Source: Elymus sibiricus (taxonomy: Eukaryota; Streptophyta; Magnoliopsida; Poales; Poaceae). From it: a DNA stretch of 64,000 nucleotides. The stretch is from positions 148,036,001 through 148,100,000 of the forward strand of contig CM077670.1 in assembly GCA_039707655.1 (NCBI GenBank), in the 5' to 3' direction. The translations under genes were made by a program, and so were the position numbers. This document shows positions 20,329 to 32,100 of this stretch, piece after piece (within the stretch, counting starts at the first letter, position 1; each line of letters begins with the position of its first letter). The notes below the pieces were generated by a model. The model worked only from the letters and a program-made list of their open reading frames with translations. It had not been told where the DNA came from and made no database searches.

Positions 20329-22700
20329 GTTAGATTTGTACTCCCTTCCCAGTTCTTCTTCACAAAGGACCAATCCTCTTACTTTATCCATTCATGTTGT
20401 CTTAATCTTGTTCCTTTATAGAATTTTTTTTTCTCATTTCAATCTTTCTCCTTTTGGTATGAGTATGACACATGATCTGAATTTTTTGACTATTCTTGGT
20501 TGATTAATGGTTGGTGTATTGCCTTCCACTTTGCATTATTCTCAATCTTCTTGCTTAGGCTATCTGTACCATTCTGTCATGTGCCGCCATCGATCTGAGC
20601 AAAAATTAGTGTAGATGAACCGAGCTATTTTATTGTAAGTTGTGTACAGAACTTCCTGGGTAGATAATCATGTAGTTAATGTTTTATGCCATATATATCC
20701 AGATAGGTGAAATCTCGCAAGTTGGTCCTGATATCTAAATAGGATTGTGCCAACCTAGAGCCTTTTCAGATTGTGCCAACTCTGTTTGGGGTTTCCTTCT
20801 ACCTAATCAAGGCTCATTACAGTTTGTTTTGTCCTTATCTCCTTTTATGTAATAAATTCTTCACCTATTCAAGAAGCTCATTTTTTGTTAGTTGGAACAA
20901 CTGAAAAAAATCATATCATTCTTGTTGTGACTGATCAATAGAAAGAAAGGTCCGCAAAGAGTGCACTCACAAAAGCCATGTACTGTAGGTCATGAGTGAT
21001 TACCTTGAAAGCTTTTTAATCGAGGCCATAGTTTCAAATTATACCATCCTTTAAGAAACATTCAATTATAATCGGAGGAAATGCAATCCATTGGGGGTTT
21101 GAAGTTCTGAACTTTGAGCTCTCTATTTGAATCGTTGTTATTATTTTGTTTGTAGACCATGAGCAAAGAATCTGGAGAGTGCCTAATGTTCCTCAACTTT
21201 TCTTATGTTCCAAATTCACTATTAGTGTTGATCATCTTCAAAGAACAGAAAACAATATGGCAGGATTAAGATTGTTATTTGTGCTCATATATTTTTTCAA
21301 AATTCACTTCTTAATTAATTTTGTTTTTAGAAGCTTGAGAGAAAAAGAGAGTAAATAAATAGTAACTTTATATTGATTTAAGAGTTATAGCAGCGCACCT
21401 GCTTCTAACTATATATAAATATCTCTCTATATATTCGATAGCAATACAGGTGTAGTGGTAGTAATAATGGAGACGGTGTACTATACTATCCGGCAGTGAG
21501 CGAGCGTTTGAATTGCTGTTGATGTGCATTGTACATGGGCTTGGCCACTTGGATCGTGAGATGAGATCGATCGACTAGATGCTTGTTTATTTGTGTTGTT
21601 CTTAATTTAACTTTGTGGCAGGTTGCGAGCCGGATGCGCCATCGACGACGATGGTGAGTTTGGATTTGGAAGGGGGGAGGAAGAAGGTATAAAATCATCA
21701 ATATCGTCTAATGTGCGTGAGGATCCTAATGGTACATGTTTGACGCGATTGGTGCTAACCTAATAAGATATGCGGTGGCGCGAGGTGGGGGCGGCAATGA
21801 GGCGGTTGTGCTGCATGAGGCAGTCAAGTCCGAGGCTGCACCGGGGAGGCGCGTGCGGTGCCTCCCCCAAGATCCCGTTGGGGCGACGCATGGGCGGCAG
21901 CCACCCCCAAGATGCTGTTATCACAATGTCATAACAATATATTTATACTGATTGTTACCCAAAGTAGAAGGCTATTGTTTGTAGTTATATTAGTTTATTT
22001 CCTCTATATACAATGACACAACTTATTGTGTGTCCAAGAGGAAGGAAAATATATATTTCTAGGTGTTATGTGACTTCACTATTTGCTTCCCAGAACTATT
22101 GTAGCCATAATAAGAAAGTCCATCATGGAGTACATATAACATCATTTTTCTATTATTCTGCAACTCTATGTACCCCTAATAAGAAGTCCTTCTATTTTAG
22201 ATGTCGAGTTGATGAAATTTGTTCCCTAAGGTATATGTGGTAATTTGGGATGAACCCAAATATCTCCTTTTCCTTCAAATAAATTATCCCCGGAAATATC
22301 TGTTTTGAGTAAACATTTCTTTATCGTAGGCATGTTTCAACCGCTAACCAAGCCCGGTCACCATCACATGTTTAGTGCGTGGATTCTACCAGTGTCACAA
22401 TATTGGCATAATCGACATGAGTGAGCCATCTATAATCTTCGAGATGGCCAAATGGACAAGATTGCTTGGAGTTGAACAAGATTCTCAGTATAGTTGTGCA
22501 AGGTAGGGGGAGAAAACACATAGATTGGAGGACAGTGGGAGGAAGAAAGGAAATTGTCGCGTGGTGGCCGAGAAGATGGAGGACAGGAAGGCGGTAATGA
22601 GATGCATTTGTCTACCACATGACAACAATGAAGTATCATCCCATGTGGATAGTCAATGACTCCAATGTCACACAACATTTATCTTTCTAGACATTCGTTA
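20329..22700 (+). other. Helitron sequence, no gene recognised
   Basis: Mostly AT-rich. A short GC-rich open piece at 21736-21951 (71 codons) may be one more exon remnant but shows no family signature. No further terminal repeats were seen. Confidence 0.35.
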
Positions 22701-22706
22701 GCTTGT

Positions 22707-22723
22707 GGCAACGCATGGGCATT
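22707..22723 (+). other. Second, decayed Helitron 3'-end-like motif
   Basis: GGCAACGCATGGGCATT closely matches the true Helitron end at 34067-34083 (GGCAACGCACGGGCATT). The CTAG terminus is missing, because the Gypsy fragment starts immediately. It could be an older end or a nested Helitron whose last bases were lost. Confidence 0.5.
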
Positions 22724-25376
22724 TGTCGGCCTAGTCGGAACCAGGGTACCACGGCCCGTCTGCCTCTGGCCCAGAGGACCGCACTCGGGCGGGCCCGTGA
22801 GAGTGGCCTTGCCTCGGTCGCTCTGGAGGAAGCCGCCTCGCGAGGGGCGAGCCTCGCGAGGCCCCTCCTCACTAGGCTAGGCCCTGCCGAGGCCGCCAAG
22901 CACCAGGTTTCCTCGCGAGGCCCCCCTTGCGAGGCCTTCTCACGAAGCAAGTCGTACGACACCAGCCGCGGGGCTCCGCGCCTAGCACATGCGTGACGTC
23001 CCGCTGTCAGCACAACCCGCTGTGCCTTGTCGCTAACCTCGCCCACCTGAGCCTGGAGTTCTTCCAGCTCACAGCGAGTCGTGGCGTGGAGCTCCGCCGC
23101 GCTCCGCCTCTCGGCTTCCGACGCCGCGAGTTGCCGCTTGAGCGTGGAAATTTCGGCGTCGAGTTCGCCGCGCCTCTTCGTGAAGCGGTCCTCCTGCTTC
23201 TTCAGGTTGTTGGAGTAAGTGTCCGCTAGGTCCTTCTCCTTCCGTGCGACCTCCTCCTGGCCCCGCTTGTCGATCTCGGCCCTATACCTTGCGGCTCTTT
23301 CTTCAAGCGTGGCATTGGCTTTCGCAAGGCGTTCTTGGTAGGTGGCCTCGCCGGCCGCCACGATACGGTCCAGATGCTCCAAGCGCTCTCGCTCCCTCTC
23401 CTGCTCGATGGTGGTCCGCAGGAGTTCGCGCTCTCGGATCTCCATGTCCATCTCCAGGACCGCCGCCATGCTCTCGCGCCGGGTGACCGCCTCCTCGCGG
23501 GAGGCTAGCCGGGCCTCGCGGGCCGCAACGTGCCCCTGCTCCAGGCGGAGGTTCTCCTCCTCGGCCACGAGCTCGGCCTCTAGGGAGCTGAGGGCCGACC
23601 GGGCGTGGCGGAGAGTCTCGATCTGCGATAGGATGCTGTGGCTCACCAGGGCCAGGGTCCCGGGCGCGTCCGGCCCTTCCGTCTCTGCCCCCCGCGGCTC
23701 TGGGGGCTCGGGGGCTGCTGCGTCATCGGATCCGCCCAGGCCTCTATCTGAGGGGGCCTCATTCCCCTCCAGGCGGCCAAGATCCTCCTCAACCTCCGCC
23801 TTGGCTTCCGCCCCTGCCGGCCGCCCGGCCACGCGGGTAGGACTGGGCGCGGCCGCCTCCGGCTCGTGGCGCCCTGGTGATCGCTCGAGGCTTGCGGTGG
23901 CCGCCGCGTCGGCGCCCTCCTCCCCCTCGGGGTAGGCCCATTCCGGAGGCACCCTTTCTCCAGCAGGAGGCAAGGCCTCCTCGGGAGGCTGGGCAGATCC
24001 CATAGACCTCTCCTCCACACCTCTGTCACGCTTTTCGGGGATCGTTGGGGGCGCCGGTGCGCCATTCGTCCCCAACTTCCGCTGAGCCCCGACGGGCTCT
24101 CCGGTATCCTCGTCCTGGACACCCTCCTTCTTCTTCTTCGGCGGGGAGCCCCTACTGCATAACTAGGGATCAAGTCGAGCCGTGCAAGATGAGGCGGTGG
24201 GCATAAGGAACGCGTGAGGCAGGGGGACTTACTCGTCTCTGGGGACCCATCGCCGCTTCCTTAGCTTCCCTCCAGGGCGGCTGCCGCTTCCGCCCCATCG
24301 GGACTCTTTGGGGCCCCCTCCTGAGGCCCCGCCATGGGGCCCGTCTACGCCCCCTCCCGAGGCTTCGGCGGGCGGGATCGCCCCGCCAGCCGCGGGTTTC
24401 TCTACGCCAAGGGCTTCCTCCATCGGGGGTGAAGACCGCTGGGGCTCGTCTCGGGGCCCCCCGGCGTCACTGCTGCCACCGCTGCCGGTTCCCGCCGTCG
24501 ACAGGCGGCGAGTCAGCTCAGAGGCCGCCGCCTCGCTCCAGGCATCCGCCGCGGCCGCCACCTTGGTGTCGCCTTCGCCTCCGGGAAGCGGAAGCACCTG
24601 GACCGGATTGTCACGGGGTCCCACATGACCCGGGGTCACAAGCCCCCACTGATCAAATAGTGGCATGCCGGCCCGCACGTCCTCCCGGTTTCCGAAGCAG
24701 TAAATTGGAGCCGCGCTTGGCGGCGGGAACGACGTCGCCGCGGCAAGGAGAACGTTCACCAGCCCTTCCACCACCTCCGGGGCAAGGCGATCGGGGCTCA
24801 GCCTCATGGGGTCCCCCAGGCCTGAGTGGGTCCATACCGGGCAAAGGCGCCTCTCGAGGGGGCAATGCGCTTGCGCACGAACTCCTTGACGACCATGCTC
24901 GCGGTGAGCCCGCCGGCTTGGAGCACTCGCATCCTCGCCATGACTGGCCCCAGCGCGGCCTCGGTCAGCTCGGCGAGCCCCCACCCAGAGCTCGGCATCG
25001 TTGGCACCTCTGGGATTTCGAGCAAGGGGCTGTACTGGCGCTCGTCCATGTAGACCCAGCGCTCCCTGAAGCCTTCCACCTCCTCGGGGAGCCGCATGTC
25101 GATGATGTGCGCGAGCATGCCCGCGGCCATCTGGAATGACACGCAGCCCGAGCGCTGGTCCGCCTCGGTCAGTCGGAGGCGGAAAAATTTCCGGAGGAAG
25201 GCCACGGATGGCAGCACCCCCAGAAATGCCTCGCAGAGGTAGGCGAAGACGGAGAGAAGAAGGACCGAGCTCGGGTGCAGGTGCAGCGCATGAACCTGGT
25301 AGTGGCTGAGCACGGCGTTGAAGAAGTCGGAGAAGGGGAGCACCAGCCCAGCGAAGACGGAGTGGAGGAAGAATGG
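22724..25376 (-). mobile_element. Gypsy-type element fragment
   Basis: The left border is LTR-like (TGTCGGCC at 22724, which is CCGACA on the element strand). An LTR remnant extends to about 22997, followed on the minus strand by a long gag-like protein. The right border is a junction with a truncated Copia LTR. RT and integrase are absent. Very GC-rich compared with its neighbours. Confidence 0.65.
22998..25376 (-). pseudogene. Gypsy-associated gag-like protein ('putative gypsy type transposon' family)
   Basis: Reading leftward, the N-terminal domain (about 25370-24810) includes FFRLRLTEADQRSGCVSFQ and GFRERWVYMDERQ, followed by a segment typical of the plant 'putative gypsy type transposon' family (Pfam Transposase_28 type). 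A frame change near 24810 leads into LSPDRLAPEVVEGLVNVLL and a proline/glycine-rich linker (24230-24700). The last part (24075-22998) has a long coiled coil rich in E, R, A and L (for example RLEQGHVAAREARLASREE). Such proteins are found next to gag in Tat-like Gypsy elements and are thought to be structural. Here the N-terminus is fused to Copia LTR sequence, so no natural start remains. Confidence 0.65.
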
Positions 25377-27050
25377 GAGTGTGTCTATGTACCGTCGTAG
25401 ACCGTAAGCGGAAGCGTTAGAACAACGCGGTTGATGTCGTCGAACAACTTCACGATCCAACCGACCGAGCACCGAACGTACGGCACCTCCGCGTTCTGCA
25501 CACGTTCAGCTCGGTGACGTCCTCGACTTCTTGATCCAGCAAGACGGCGAGGTAGTGGATGAGTTCCGGCAGCACGACGGCGTGGTGACGGTGATGGTGA
25601 TGCTATCTCCGCAGGGCTTCGCCCAAGTACTGCGAAAATATGACCGAGGGACGGAACTGTGGATGGGGGCGCCGCACACGGCTAAGACAATGTTGTGTCT
25701 TGTTTGGGGCGCCCCCTCTCCTCTATTTATATATGTGTAGGGGCTTGGAGTAGAAGGAATAGTGCCACGTGAACAGTACCACGTGAACAGTACCACGTGA
25801 ATAGTACACACGTGGACTTGGACTCCAAAGTCCAATCCTATTCCTACTAGGACTCTCCTTTTTTTTCTTCCCTAGCTGCGTGGGCTTATGAGGACTTGGT
25901 GCGCCTAGCCCAATAAGGCCAGGGCGCCTCCCCTTAGCCCATGCCAGCCCTTGGGACGTGGTGGACCCACTTGTGGACTTCCGGACCCCTCCGGAATCCT
26001 CCGGAACCTTCTGGAAGCTTCCCGGTACAACACCGAAAAAACTGCACCTTTTTCCGGAACCCAAAATATGACTTCCCATATATAAATCTTTACCTCTCGA
26101 CCATTTTGAGACTCCTCGTGACGTCCGGGATCTCATCCGGGACTCCGAACAACATTCGGTTACCAATTCACATAACTCATATAACACTATATCGTCAACG
26201 AACGTTAAGCGTGCGGACCCTACGGGTTCGGGAATGATGTAGACATGACCGAGACGCCTCTCCGGTCAATAATCAATAGCGGAACCTAGATGCCCATATT
26301 GGTTCCGACATATTCCACGAAGATCTTATCGGTCGAACCGCAATGACAACATATGTAATTCCCTTTATCCGTCGGTATGTTACTTGCCCGAGATTCGATC
26401 GTCGGTATCTCCATACCTAGTTCAATCTCGTTACCGGCAAGTCTCTTTACTCGTTCCGTAATACATCATCCCGTAACTAACTCCTTAGTCACTTTGCTTG
26501 CAAGCTTCTTATGATGTGCATTACCGAGAGGGCCCAGAGATACCTCTCTGAAACACGGAGTGACAAATCCTAGTCTCGATCCATGCCAACTCAACAGACA
26601 CCTTTGGAGATACCTGTAGAGCATCTTTATGATCACCCAGTTACGTTGTGACGTTTGATAGCACACAAGGTATTCCTCCGGTATCCGGGAGTTGCATGAT
26701 CTCATGGTCGGAGGAACATGTATTTGACATTCAAGAAAGTAGTAGCAATAAACAGAACCATCATATGCTAAGCTAACAGATGGGTCTTGTCCATCACATC
26801 ATTCTCCTAATGATGTGATCCCATAATCAAATGACAACTCATGTCTATGGTTAGAAAACCTTAACCATCTTTGATCAACGAGCTAGTCTAGTAGAGGCTC
26901 ACTAGGGACACGGTATTTGTTTATGTATTCACACATGTATTTAAGTTTCCGGTCAATACAATTCTAGCATGAATAATAAACCTTTATCATGAACAAGGAA
27001 ATATAAAATAATAACAACTTTACTATTGCCTCTAGGGCATATTTTCGTCA
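25377..27050 (-). repeat. Copia 3' LTR (truncated)
   Basis: Collinear with 32187-33869. The left edge shares GGGAGTGTGTCTA with the neighbouring Gypsy sequence, a likely microhomology junction. A minus-strand TATATAAATAG box lies near 25725-25735; the equivalent box in the 5' LTR has lost one T. Confidence 0.85.
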
Positions 27051-27062
27051 GTCTCCCACTTG

Positions 27063-27169
27063 CACTAGAGTCAATAATCTAGTTCACATCGCCATGTGAT
27101 TAACACCCAAGAGTTCACTAGAGTCAATAATCTAGTTCGCATCACCATGTGATTAACACTCAAAGAGTT
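27063..27169 (-). repeat. Tandem duplication before Copia polypurine tract
   Basis: Two copies of a 53/54-bp unit (27063-27115 and 27116-27169), each containing GAGTCAATAATCTAGTTC, differ at a few positions. They directly precede the polypurine tract on the element strand. Confidence 0.85.
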
Positions 27170-27794
27170 CTAAGGTGTGATCATATTTTGCTCGTGAGAG
27201 AGAATTTTAGTCAATGGGTCTGCAATATTCAGACCCATGTGTACTTTGCAAATCCTTATGTCATACTGTAGATGCTGCTATCACGCTTTACTTGGAGCTA
27301 TTCCAAATGACTGCTCCATTATACGTATCCGGTTTGCTACTCAGAGATATCCAGATTGGTGTCAAAGCTTGCATCAACGTAACCCTTTACGACGAACTCT
27401 TTATCACCTCCATAATCGAGAAACATTTCCTTAGTCCTTTAGTTACTAAGGATAATTTTGACCGCTGCCCAGTGATCCACTCCTGGATCACTCTTGTACC
27501 CCATTTTCCAGACACGTGGCAAGGCACACATTAGGTGTGGTACACAGCATGGCATACATTATAGAACCTATCGCTCAGGCATAGGGAATGACTTTCATTC
27601 TCTCTCTATCTTCTGCCGTGGTCGAGCTTTGAGTCTTACTCAACTTTACACCTTACAATACAGGCAAGAACTCCTTCTTTGACTGATCCATTTTGAACTC
27701 CTTCAAAATCTTGTCAAGGTATGTACTCATTGAAAGTCTTATCAAGCGTCTTGATCTATCTCTATAGATCTTGATGCCCAATATATAAGCAGCT
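27160..27794 (-). pseudogene. Copia RNase H / RT C-terminal remnant
   Basis: On the minus strand, scattered pieces match the end of Copia pol: a segment with GYVDAS followed by an in-frame stop after DISE, then NGAVIWNSSK (about 27300-27420). Several stops and frame changes break it, and part of the RT-RNase H connection between 27500 and 27790 is missing or unrecognisable. It sits between the RT fragment and the polypurine tract, where RNase H should be. Confidence 0.6.
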
Positions 27795-28160
27795 TCACCG
27801 AGGTTTTTCATTCAAGTATCCTTTTATGCCATCCAGAAATTCTATATCATTTCCAATCAACAATATGTCATCCACATATAATATTAGAAATGCTACAGAG
27901 CTCCCACTCACTTTCTTGTAAATACAGGCTTCACCGTAAGTCTGTACAAAACCATATGCTTTGATCACCTCATCAAAGCGTATATTCCAACTCCGAGATG
28001 CTTGCACCAGTCCATAGATGGATCGCTGGAGCTTGCACACTTTGTTAGCACCCTTAGGATCGACAAAACGTTCTGGTTGCATCATATACAACTCTTCTTT
28101 GAGAAAACCTTTAAGGAATGCAGTTTTGACATCCATTTGCCAGATCATAAAATACGGCAA
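27795..28160 (-). pseudogene. Copia reverse transcriptase fragment
   Basis: 121 open residues include QMDVKTAFLKGFLKEELYM, RSIYGLVQASRSWN and the catalytic YVDD box (27867-27878) in LYVDDILLIGND. These are the hallmarks of plant Copia RT. The upstream part of RT lies in another frame (28194-28376) and is interrupted. The fragment ends at a stop before the RT thumb. Order and strand agree with the integrase to its right. Confidence 0.85.
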
Positions 28161-28193
28161 TTGGTAACATGATTCGGACAGACTTAAGCATCG

Positions 28194-28944
28194 CTATGGG
28201 TGAGAAAGTCTCATCGTAGTCAACCCCTTGAACTTGTCGAAAACCTTTCGCGACAAGTTGAGCTTTGTAGACAATGATATTACCATCAGCGTTTGTCTTC
28301 CTCTTAAAAATCCATTTATTCTCAATGGCTTACCGATCATCGGGCAAGTCCACCAAAGTCCATACTTTGTTCTCATACATGGATCCTATCTCAGATTTCA
28401 TGGCCTCAAGCCATTTGTCGGAATCTGGGCTCATCATAGCTTCTTCATAGTTCGTAGGTTCGCCGTTGTCTAACAACATGACTTCCAAAACAGGATTACC
28501 GTACCACTCTGGTGCGGAACGTACTCTGGTCGACCTACGAGGTTCAGTAGTAACTTGATCTGAAGTTTCATGATCTTCACCATTATCTTCCTCTCTTATT
28601 GGTGTAGGCATCATGGGAACGGTTTTCTCTGATGAGCTACTTTCCAATTCAACAGAAGGTACAATTACCTCATCAAGTTCTACTTTCCTCCCACTCACTT
28701 CTTTCGAGAGAAACTCCTTCTCTAAAAAGGACCCATTCTTGGCAACAAAGACCTTGCCTTCAGATCTGTGGTAGAAGGTGTACCCACTTGTTTCTTTAGG
28801 GTATCCTATGAAGACGCACTTCTCCGCTTTGGGTTCGAGCTTATCAGGTTGAAGCTTTTTCACATAAGCATCGCATCTCCAAACTTTAAAAAAACGACAG
28901 CTTAGGTTTCTTGCCAAACCACAGTTCATACGGTGTCGTCTCAA
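28194..28944 (-). pseudogene. Copia integrase C-terminus to RT N-terminus
   Basis: Two overlapping open pieces. 28330-28944 carries the integrase C-terminal region (KCVFIGYPKETSGYTFY), the variable acidic linker, RRSTRVRSAPEWYG, and the start of RT (EAMMSPDSDKWLEAMKSEI...WTLVDLP). 28194-28376 continues in a shifted frame. Together they bridge integrase and RT of the same element; the frame breaks show that the polyprotein is dead. Confidence 0.75.
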
Positions 28945-29659
28945 CGGATTTAGACGGTGCCCTATTTAACGTGAATGCAGCTGTCTCTAATGCATAACCC
29001 CAAAACGATAGTGGCAAATTGGTAAGAGACATCATAGAACGCACCATATCCAATAAAGTACAGTTATGACGTTCGGACACACCATTACGCTGTGGTGTTC
29101 TAGGTGGCGTGAGTTGTGAAACAATTCCACATTTTCTTAAATGAAGGCCAAACTCGTAACTCAAATATTTGCCTCCACGATCAGATCGTAGAAACTTTAT
29201 TTTCTTGTTACGATGATTCTCTACTTCACTCTGAAATTCTTTGAACTTTTCAAATGTTTCAGACTTGTGTTTCATCAAGTAGATATACCCATATCTACTC
29301 AAATCATCTGTGAAGGTTAGAAAATAACGATACCCGCCGTGTGCTTCAACATTCATCGGACCGCATACATCGGTATGTATTATTTCCAACAAATCAATAG
29401 CTCGCTCCATTGTTCCGGAGAACGGAGTTTTAGTCATCTTGCCCATGAGGCATGGTTCGCAAGTATCAAATGATTCATAATCAAGAGATTCCAAAAGTCC
29501 ATCAGCATGGAGTTTCTTCATGCGCTTTACACCAATATGACCTAAACGACAGTGCCAGAAGTATGTTGCACTATCATTATCAACTTTGCATCTTTTGGCA
29601 TCAATATTATGAATATGTGTATCACTACGATCGAGATTCAACAAGAATAAACCATTCAC
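28886..29659 (-). pseudogene. Copia integrase fragment
   Basis: 257 open residues. The zinc-binding head shows HCRLGHIGVKRMKKL and CEPCLMGKM (an HHCC-type domain). The catalytic core has the three acidic positions of the DDE triad in HTDVCGP, RSDRGGKYLS and NGVSERHN. The length is close to a whole integrase core. The frame breaks at about 28886, where the C-terminal part continues in another frame. Integrase before RT identifies the Copia superfamily. Confidence 0.85.
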
Positions 29660-29898
29660 AAGGGTGCATGATCACGAGGGATATTATTCACATAAACAGA
29701 ATAACCATTATTCTCTAACTTAAATGAATAACCGTCTTGCAATAAACAATATCCAGATATAATGTTTTATGCTCAACGCAAGCACCAAATAACCATTATT
29801 TAGGTTTAATACTAATCCCGAAGGTATTACGAGCATGTCGATATTGATCATATCAATCTTGGAGACACTTCCAACACATATCGTCACCTCGCCTTCAG

Positions 29899-30810
29899 CT
29901 AGTCTCCGTTACTCTGCAGCTCCTGCTTCAAGTTACTAATATTAGCAACTGAATCGGTATCAAATACCCAGACGCTGCTACGAGCACTAGTGAGGTACAT
30001 ATCAATAACATGTATATCAAATATACCTTTGTTCACTTTGCCATCCTTCTTATCCGCCAAATACTTGCGGCAGTTCCGCTTCCAGTGACCAGTTCCTTTG
30101 CAGTAGAAGCACTCAGTTTCAGGCTTGGGTCCAACTTTGGGTTTCTTCGTGGGAGCGGCAGCTTGCTTGCCGTTCTTCTTGATGTTCCCCTTCTTTCCCT
30201 TGCCCTTTTTCTTGAAACTAGTGGTCTTGTAAACCATCAACAGTTGATGCTCCTTCTTGATTTCTACCTCCGCCGATTTCAGCATCGCGAAGAACTCGGG
30301 AATTGTCTTCTCCATCCCTTGCATATTATAGTTCATCACGAAGCCTTTATAGCTTGGTGGCAGTGACTGAAGAACTCTGTCAATAACACTCTCAACTGGA
30401 AGATCAATTCCCAGCTGAGTCAAGTGGTTGTGGTATCTAGACATTCTGAGTATGTGTTCACTGACAGAACTGTTCTCCTCCATCTTACAGCTGAAGAACT
30501 TGTTGGAGACTTCATATCTCTCAACCCGGGCATTAGCTTGAAATATCAATTTTAGCTCCTGGAACATCTCATATGCTCCATGGCGTTCAAAACGCTTTTG
30601 TAGTCCCGGTTATAAGCCGTAGAGAATGGCACACTGAACTATCGAGTAGTCATCAGATCGAGCCTGCCAGGCATTCACAACGTCTGCAGCAGCTCCTGCA
30701 GCAGGTCCATCACCTAGCGGTGCATCAAGGACATAATCCTTCTGTGCAACAATGAGGATAATCCTCAAGTTACGAACCCAGTCCGTGTAATTGCTACCAT
30801 CATCTTTCAA
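29899..30810 (-). pseudogene. Copia gag with zinc knuckle and start of protease
   Basis: The leftward gag starts at about 30810 (KDDGSNYTDWVRNLRIIL) and continues in another frame at 30567 (FQELKLIFQANARVERYEV). A lysine-rich linker precedes a CCHC zinc knuckle (CFYCKGTGHWKRNC, about 30069-30110). The protease follows with WVFDTDSVANI, where the usual DTG catalytic triplet is changed to DTD, so it could not work. The frame ends at 29899. Confidence 0.8.
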
Positions 30811-32082
30811 CTAAGCTTTCTCTAGGAACGTATCAAAAACAAGGGAGCTACAACGCGAGCTATTGATCTACAACATAATTTGCAAAGACTATCAGGACTA
30901 AGTTCATGATAAATTAAGTTCAATTAATCAAATTACTAATGAACTCCCACTTAAATTAACATCCCTCAAGTTAATTTAGTGATACATGATCCAAATCAAC
31001 TAGCCCACGTCCGATCATCACGTGAGATGGGATAGTCATCAATGGTGAACATCTCCATGTTGATCATATCTACTATATGACTCATGTTCGACCTTTCGGT
31101 CTCCAGTGTTCCGAGACCATGTCTGTACATGCTAGGCTCGTCAAGTTTAACCCAAGTATTCTGCTTGTGTAAAACTGGCTTACACCCGTTGTATGTGAAC
31201 GTAGAATCTATCACACCCGATCATCACGAGGTGCTTCGAAACGACGAACTTTAGCAATGGTGCATACTCGGGGAGAACACTTTTATCTTGAAATTTAGTG
31301 AAGGGATCATCTTATAATGCTACCGTCGTTCTAAGCAAAATAAGATGCATAAAGGATAAACATCACATGCAATCAAAATATGTGACATGATATGGCCATC
31401 ATCATCTTGTGCTTTTGATCTCCATCTCCAAAGCATCGTCATGATCTCCATCGTCACCGGCTCGACACCTTGATCTCCATCGTTGCGTCGTGGTCGTCTT
31501 GGCAACTATTGCTTCCACAACTATTGCTAACGCATAGCGATAAAGTAAAGCAATTACATGGCGCTTGCATTTCATACAATAAAGAGACAACCATAAGGCT
31601 CCTGCCGGTTGCCGATAAATTACAAAACATGATCATCTCATACAATAACGTATATCACATCATGTCTTGACCATATCACATCACATCATACCCTGCAAAA
31701 ACAAGTTAGACGTCCTCTACTTTGTTGTTGCAAGTTTTACGTGGCTGCTACGGGCTTCTAGCAAGAACCGTTCTTACCTACGGCACAAAACCACAACGGT
31801 GATTTATCAAGTTTGCTGTTTTAACCTTCAACAAGGACCGGCCGCAGTCATATTTGATTCAACTAAAGTAGGAGAAACAGACACCCGCCAGCCACCTTTA
31901 TGCAAAACAAGTTGCATGTCTGTCGGTGGAACCGGTCTCATGTACGTGGACATATAATGTTGGTCCGGGCCGCTTCATCTTACAATACCGCCGAATCAAA
32001 ATAAGACGTTGGTGGTAAGCAGTATGACGATCACCGCCCACAACTCTTTGTGTTCTACTCGTGCATATCATCTACGCATAGA

Positions 32083-32100
32083 CCTGGCTCATGATGCCAC
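32083..32100 (-). promoter_or_regulatory. Copia primer-binding site
   Basis: On the element strand the LTR ends CCCCAACA and is followed by GTGGCATCATGAGCCAGG, a variant of the usual TGGTATCAGAGC site complementary to initiator tRNA-Met. Confidence 0.65.

Noticed and set aside
23342..25139. Plus-strand ORFs of 197 and 236 codons
   Set aside because: Shadows of the minus-strand coiled-coil and gag-like protein, which has recognisable segments.
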